Assembly (NCBI RefSeq): GCF_000429605.1
Contig: NZ_AUCE01000017.1
Span: 123,918 to 187,917 of the forward strand
DNA length: 64,000 nucleotides
Direction: 5' to 3'
Origin: Azonexus hydrophilus DSM 23864
Lineage (GTDB): Bacteria > Pseudomonadota > Gammaproteobacteria > Burkholderiales > Rhodocyclaceae
The position numbers and the translations under genes are program-made. Position 1 is the stretch's first letter, and every line of letters starts with the position of its first letter. Shown piece after piece: positions 61,889 to 64,000 of this stretch. The notes beneath the pieces are model-generated. The model saw nothing but the letters and a program-made list of their open reading frames with translations, searched no databases and had not been told where the DNA came from.

Positions 61889-62646
61889 TGAGTAACGAAG
61901 ACAATCGCCGCTTCGGCGGCATTGCGCGCCTCTATGGCAGCGCCGCCTACCAGCGCCTGCGCGCCGCTCACGTCTGCGTGGTTGGCATCGGCGGCGTCGG
62001 CTCATGGGTCGCCGAAGCCCTGGCCAGAACAGCCGTCGGCAGGCTGACCCTGATCGATCTGGACATGGTGGCCGAATCCAACACCAACCGCCAGATTCAC
62101 GCGCTCGAACCGGTGTTCGGCAAGGCCAAGGTCGATGCCATGGCCGAACGCATCGCGCAGATCAATCCCGAGTGCGTGATTCAATGCATCGAGGACTTCG
62201 TTACTGTCGACAACATGGAAACCACCCTCCGCGGGGGCTTTGACGTCGTCGTCGACGCCATCGACCAGGCGCGCGTCAAAACCGCGATGATCGATTTCTG
62301 CAAGCGACGGAAACAGCCGATTGTGGTCGTCGGCGCGGCCGGCGGCCAGATCGACCCGACCCAGATTCGCGTCAGCGATCTCAGCCAGACCGTTCAGGAT
62401 CCTTTGCTGGCCAAGGTCCGGGCCAGCTTGCGGCGGGAACACGGCTTTCCCCGTCAGGGAAAATTCGGCGTTCCCGCCGTCTATTCAACGGAAGCGCTGC
62501 GCTACCCGGACAAAGGTGCCAGCTGCGACGTCGGCAGCGGGCCGGCGGGTTTGAACTGTGCCGGCTTCGGCTCCTCGGTCTGCGTTACCTCGGTCTTCGG
62601 CATGGCCGCCGCCAGTCACGCCATCGGGCTGATCACCTACAAGTGA
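61888..62646 (+). CDS. tcdA: tRNA threonylcarbamoyladenosine dehydratase
   Basis: The 252-residue protein begins MSNEDNRRFGGIARLYGSAAYQRL and has the E1-like nucleotide-binding motif VCVVGIGGVGSWVAEALARTAVGRLTLIDLD. It continues with NTNRQIHALEPVFGKAKVDAMAERI and the cysteine-bearing end GPAGLNCAGFGSSVCVTSVFG. TcdA (CsdL) cyclises t6A to ct6A at position 37 of tRNAs using ATP. It is co-translated with the Hpt/HD-GYP gene. Confidence 0.93.
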   Translation: MSNEDNRRFGGIARLYGSAAYQRLRAAHVCVVGIGGVGSWVAEALARTAVGRLTLIDLDMVAESNTNRQIHALEPVFGKAKVDAMAERIAQINPECVIQCIEDFVTVDNMETTLRGGFDVVVDAIDQARVKTAMIDFCKRRKQPIVVVGAAGGQIDPTQIRVSDLSQTVQDPLLAKVRASLRREHGFPRQGKFGVPAVYSTEALRYPDKGASCDVGSGPAGLNCAGFGSSVCVTSVFGMAAASHAIGLITYK

Positions 62647-62647
62647 G

Positions 62648-63595
62648 TCAGGCGGCGCGCTGATCCAGCCAGACGCCCAGCCCCTGCGCATTGAGTTCCA
62701 GGTCGGTCGCCCAGATATCGAGAATGGCCTGATCAGACAGCCGGCAACCGTGCTGGCGCAAGGCGCCGAACAGGTAATCGGTCATCCCCTGCTTGATCCG
62801 TTCGTGGCGAGCTTCGCCCGCATTCGCTTCCCGCTCGGCCAGGGCCACCAGGGAATCGAGATGCAGCAGCAGTTCCGCGGCCCGAGCGGCAACATCGGGA
62901 ACCTGGCCGTAATGCGTCAGATACATCGCCTGCGGCTCGAACGAGAGCAAGCGCTCGACCGAACGACGCATTTCTTCCGGCTCGAATTGGGTGGGCGTCG
63001 TCGTCGGAAAAATGAACTGACGCTGCCCGACATCGAGTTCGCGATAGGAAAGTCCGAACATGTCGCCCGTGAAAATCGCACCGGCTTGGCGATCGACGAT
63101 ACAGATATGGTGGCGCGCATGCCCCGGTGTATCGAGACAGAGGAGTTCGCGGCCGGCCAGTGAAAAGACATGACCGTCGGCAGCTTCGATGATGCGCTCC
63201 TTGGCGATGGGAATGATTTCCCCATAGACCCGTTGCACGTATTCGGGACCGTACACGGCCGACACGCCCGCCACCAGCTTGGCCGGCTCGGCCATGTGAC
63301 GCGCGCCCCGGGGATGCACGACCAGCTTGGCATTCGGGAAGGCCTGCATCATCGCACCGGCGCCACCAGCGTGGTCGAGATGGATATGGGTCAGCACCAC
63401 ATAATCGACTGCCGTCTCATCGAGCCCGAGACGGGTCAGGGCTGCCCTGGCGTTGGCTAGCGAATCGTTGCTGCCGGTATCGATGAAAGCAACCCGGCCG
63501 TTCTCGACAACCATGTGGATCGCCGCCAGAATCGGCCGCACATAACCCGCATCGAAAGCGATGATGCCGTTCCCGTAGTCGCGCCAGTCGAACAT
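62648..63595 (-). CDS. MBL-fold metallo-hydrolase
   Basis: The start MFDWRDYGNGIIAFDAGYVRPIL at 63595 has a GGAGGA ribosome-binding site and gives 315 residues. The metal motif is VVLTHIHLDHAGGAGAMM, followed by DTPGHARHHICIVD, GDMFGLSYRELD and LTHYGQVPD. Proteins of this branch include glyoxalase II-like and quorum-lactonase-like hydrolases; the substrate is unknown. The promoter has a good TATAAT at about 63628-63633 on the minus strand. It is convergent with tcdA. Confidence 0.88.
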   Translation of the reverse strand: MFDWRDYGNGIIAFDAGYVRPILAAIHMVVENGRVAFIDTGSNDSLANARAALTRLGLDETAVDYVVLTHIHLDHAGGAGAMMQAFPNAKLVVHPRGARHMAEPAKLVAGVSAVYGPEYVQRVYGEIIPIAKERIIEAADGHVFSLAGRELLCLDTPGHARHHICIVDRQAGAIFTGDMFGLSYRELDVGQRQFIFPTTTPTQFEPEEMRRSVERLLSFEPQAMYLTHYGQVPDVAARAAELLLHLDSLVALAEREANAGEARHERIKQGMTDYLFGALRQHGCRLSDQAILDIWATDLELNAQGLGVWLDQRAA

Positions 63596-63648
63596 TCCAT
63601 ACTCCTCCGTATTGTCTGAAGTGACGATTATACGGCGACAGAAACGCA

Positions 63649-63681
63649 AAAACCCCCTCGGCGTATGCTGAGGGGGTTTTG
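63649..63681 (-). terminator. Rho-independent terminator of the rRNA operon
   Basis: On the minus strand AAAACCCCCTC and GAGGGGGTTTTT pair around a 10-base loop, just after the 5S rRNA 3' end. Confidence 0.85.
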
Positions 63682-63690
63682 GTATTGGTA

Positions 63691-63804
63691 GCCTGGCGGT
63701 GACCTACTTTCGCGAGCGGAAGCTCACTATCATTGGCGCTCATCTGTTTCACGGTCCTGTTCGGGAAGGGAAGGGGTGGGTCCAGAAGGCTATTGCCGCC
63801 AAGC
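63691..63804 (-). rRNA. rrf: 5S ribosomal RNA
   Basis: The minus strand reads from GCTTGGCGGCAATAG to GGTCACCGCCAGGC, with the terminal stem GCTTGGCGG/CCGCCAGGC and the internal CCGAACAGGACCGTGAAAC region of 5S rRNA. Ends are estimated from the helix and may be off by a few bases. Confidence 0.93.
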
Positions 63805-63910
63805 GTAACTTGTATGTTCGTCGCGTGTTGAGGCGCGCCGAACGCAAAATGGGGGAGAAGGTTGTATGTTGTGACTGCGGTATGAGAATGCTGCAGTGTT
63901 ACAAGGTTAT

Positions 63911-64000
63911 AGGATCAAGCCGCACGGGCAATTAGTATCAGTTAGCTTAACGCATTACTGCGCTTCCACACCTGACCTATCAACGTCGTGGTCTTCGACG
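63911..64000 (-). rRNA. rrl: 23S ribosomal RNA, 3' end (continues outside window)
   Basis: On the minus strand the sequence GACCACGACGTTGATAGG, then TGGAAGCGCAGTAATGCG and TAAGCTAACTGATACTAATTG, is the conserved 3' end of bacterial 23S rRNA. The end point near 63911 is approximate. The 5S-23S spacer at 63805-63910 holds nothing else visible. Confidence 0.93.

Noticed and set aside
63805..63910. A tRNA gene in the 5S-23S spacer
   Set aside because: The 106-bp spacer shows no cloverleaf or T-arm motif.

Overview
The window reads as chromosome of a metabolically versatile betaproteobacterium, most likely in Rhodocyclales (Dechloromonas/Azonexus-like). That placement is an inference from gene content: high GC, form II RubisCO with CbbQ/CbbO, abundant c-di-GMP proteins, TRAP transport, and the gene order rsmE-pap-argA-yggX. 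No taxonomic search was possible.

Layout. (1) 1-1707: the 5' part of an EAL phosphodiesterase gene, two very small membrane ORFs and yggX. (2) About 1786-17327: an integrated mobile element of about 15.5 kb inserted at the 3' end of argA, separating argA from yggX. It carries an integrase, an orphan integrase-arm-domain protein, a RadC-like protein, two toxin-antitoxin-like pairs, a serine resolvase, an AlpA-like regulator and a Toprim-DUF927 primase/helicase. It also carries a lone 962-residue phage tape-measure protein without any other virion gene. Two 152-bp inverted copies of an iteron-bearing block (TGGGACA 9-mers) lie near its ends. (3) 17316-24021: argA, polyphosphate:AMP phosphotransferase, rsmE, a thioredoxin-fold protein and a PAS-GGDEF-EAL protein. 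(4) 24055-38836: fbp, a TRAP transporter (dctP, and convergent dctQM), then a glycolytic/gluconeogenic block (tkt, gap, epd, pgk, a degenerate receiver/GGDEF protein, pyk, fba). (5) 38988-40175: a lone AAA ATPase behind a perfect 15-bp inverted repeat. (6) 40198-48667: a second, Calvin-cycle set on the minus strand (gph, rpe, fba, gap, tkt, prk, fbp) with a divergent cbbY. (7) 48664-52158: AT-richer small genes with two attC-like sites, a probable integron-cassette cluster lacking an integrase in this window. (8) 52549-59526: a PAS-GGDEF protein, then cbbM-cbbQ-cbbO-cbbR. (9) 59584-64000: tRNA-Pro, ispB, an Hpt/HD-GYP protein, tcdA, an MBL-fold hydrolase, 5S rRNA and the 3' end of 23S rRNA, all rRNA on the minus strand.

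How it works together. CbbM fixes CO2, CbbQ/O reactivate it, and Prk regenerates RuBP. The second fba/gap/tkt/fbp set, with rpe, completes the regenerative arm, Gph removes 2-phosphoglycolate, and the LysR protein after cbbO is the probable CbbR. The first set serves central glycolysis and gluconeogenesis. The most unusual material is the argA-targeting element: replication and integration genes plus a tape-measure protein suggest a phage-satellite-like lifestyle, and the large inverted iteron blocks suggest an origin or maintenance site.
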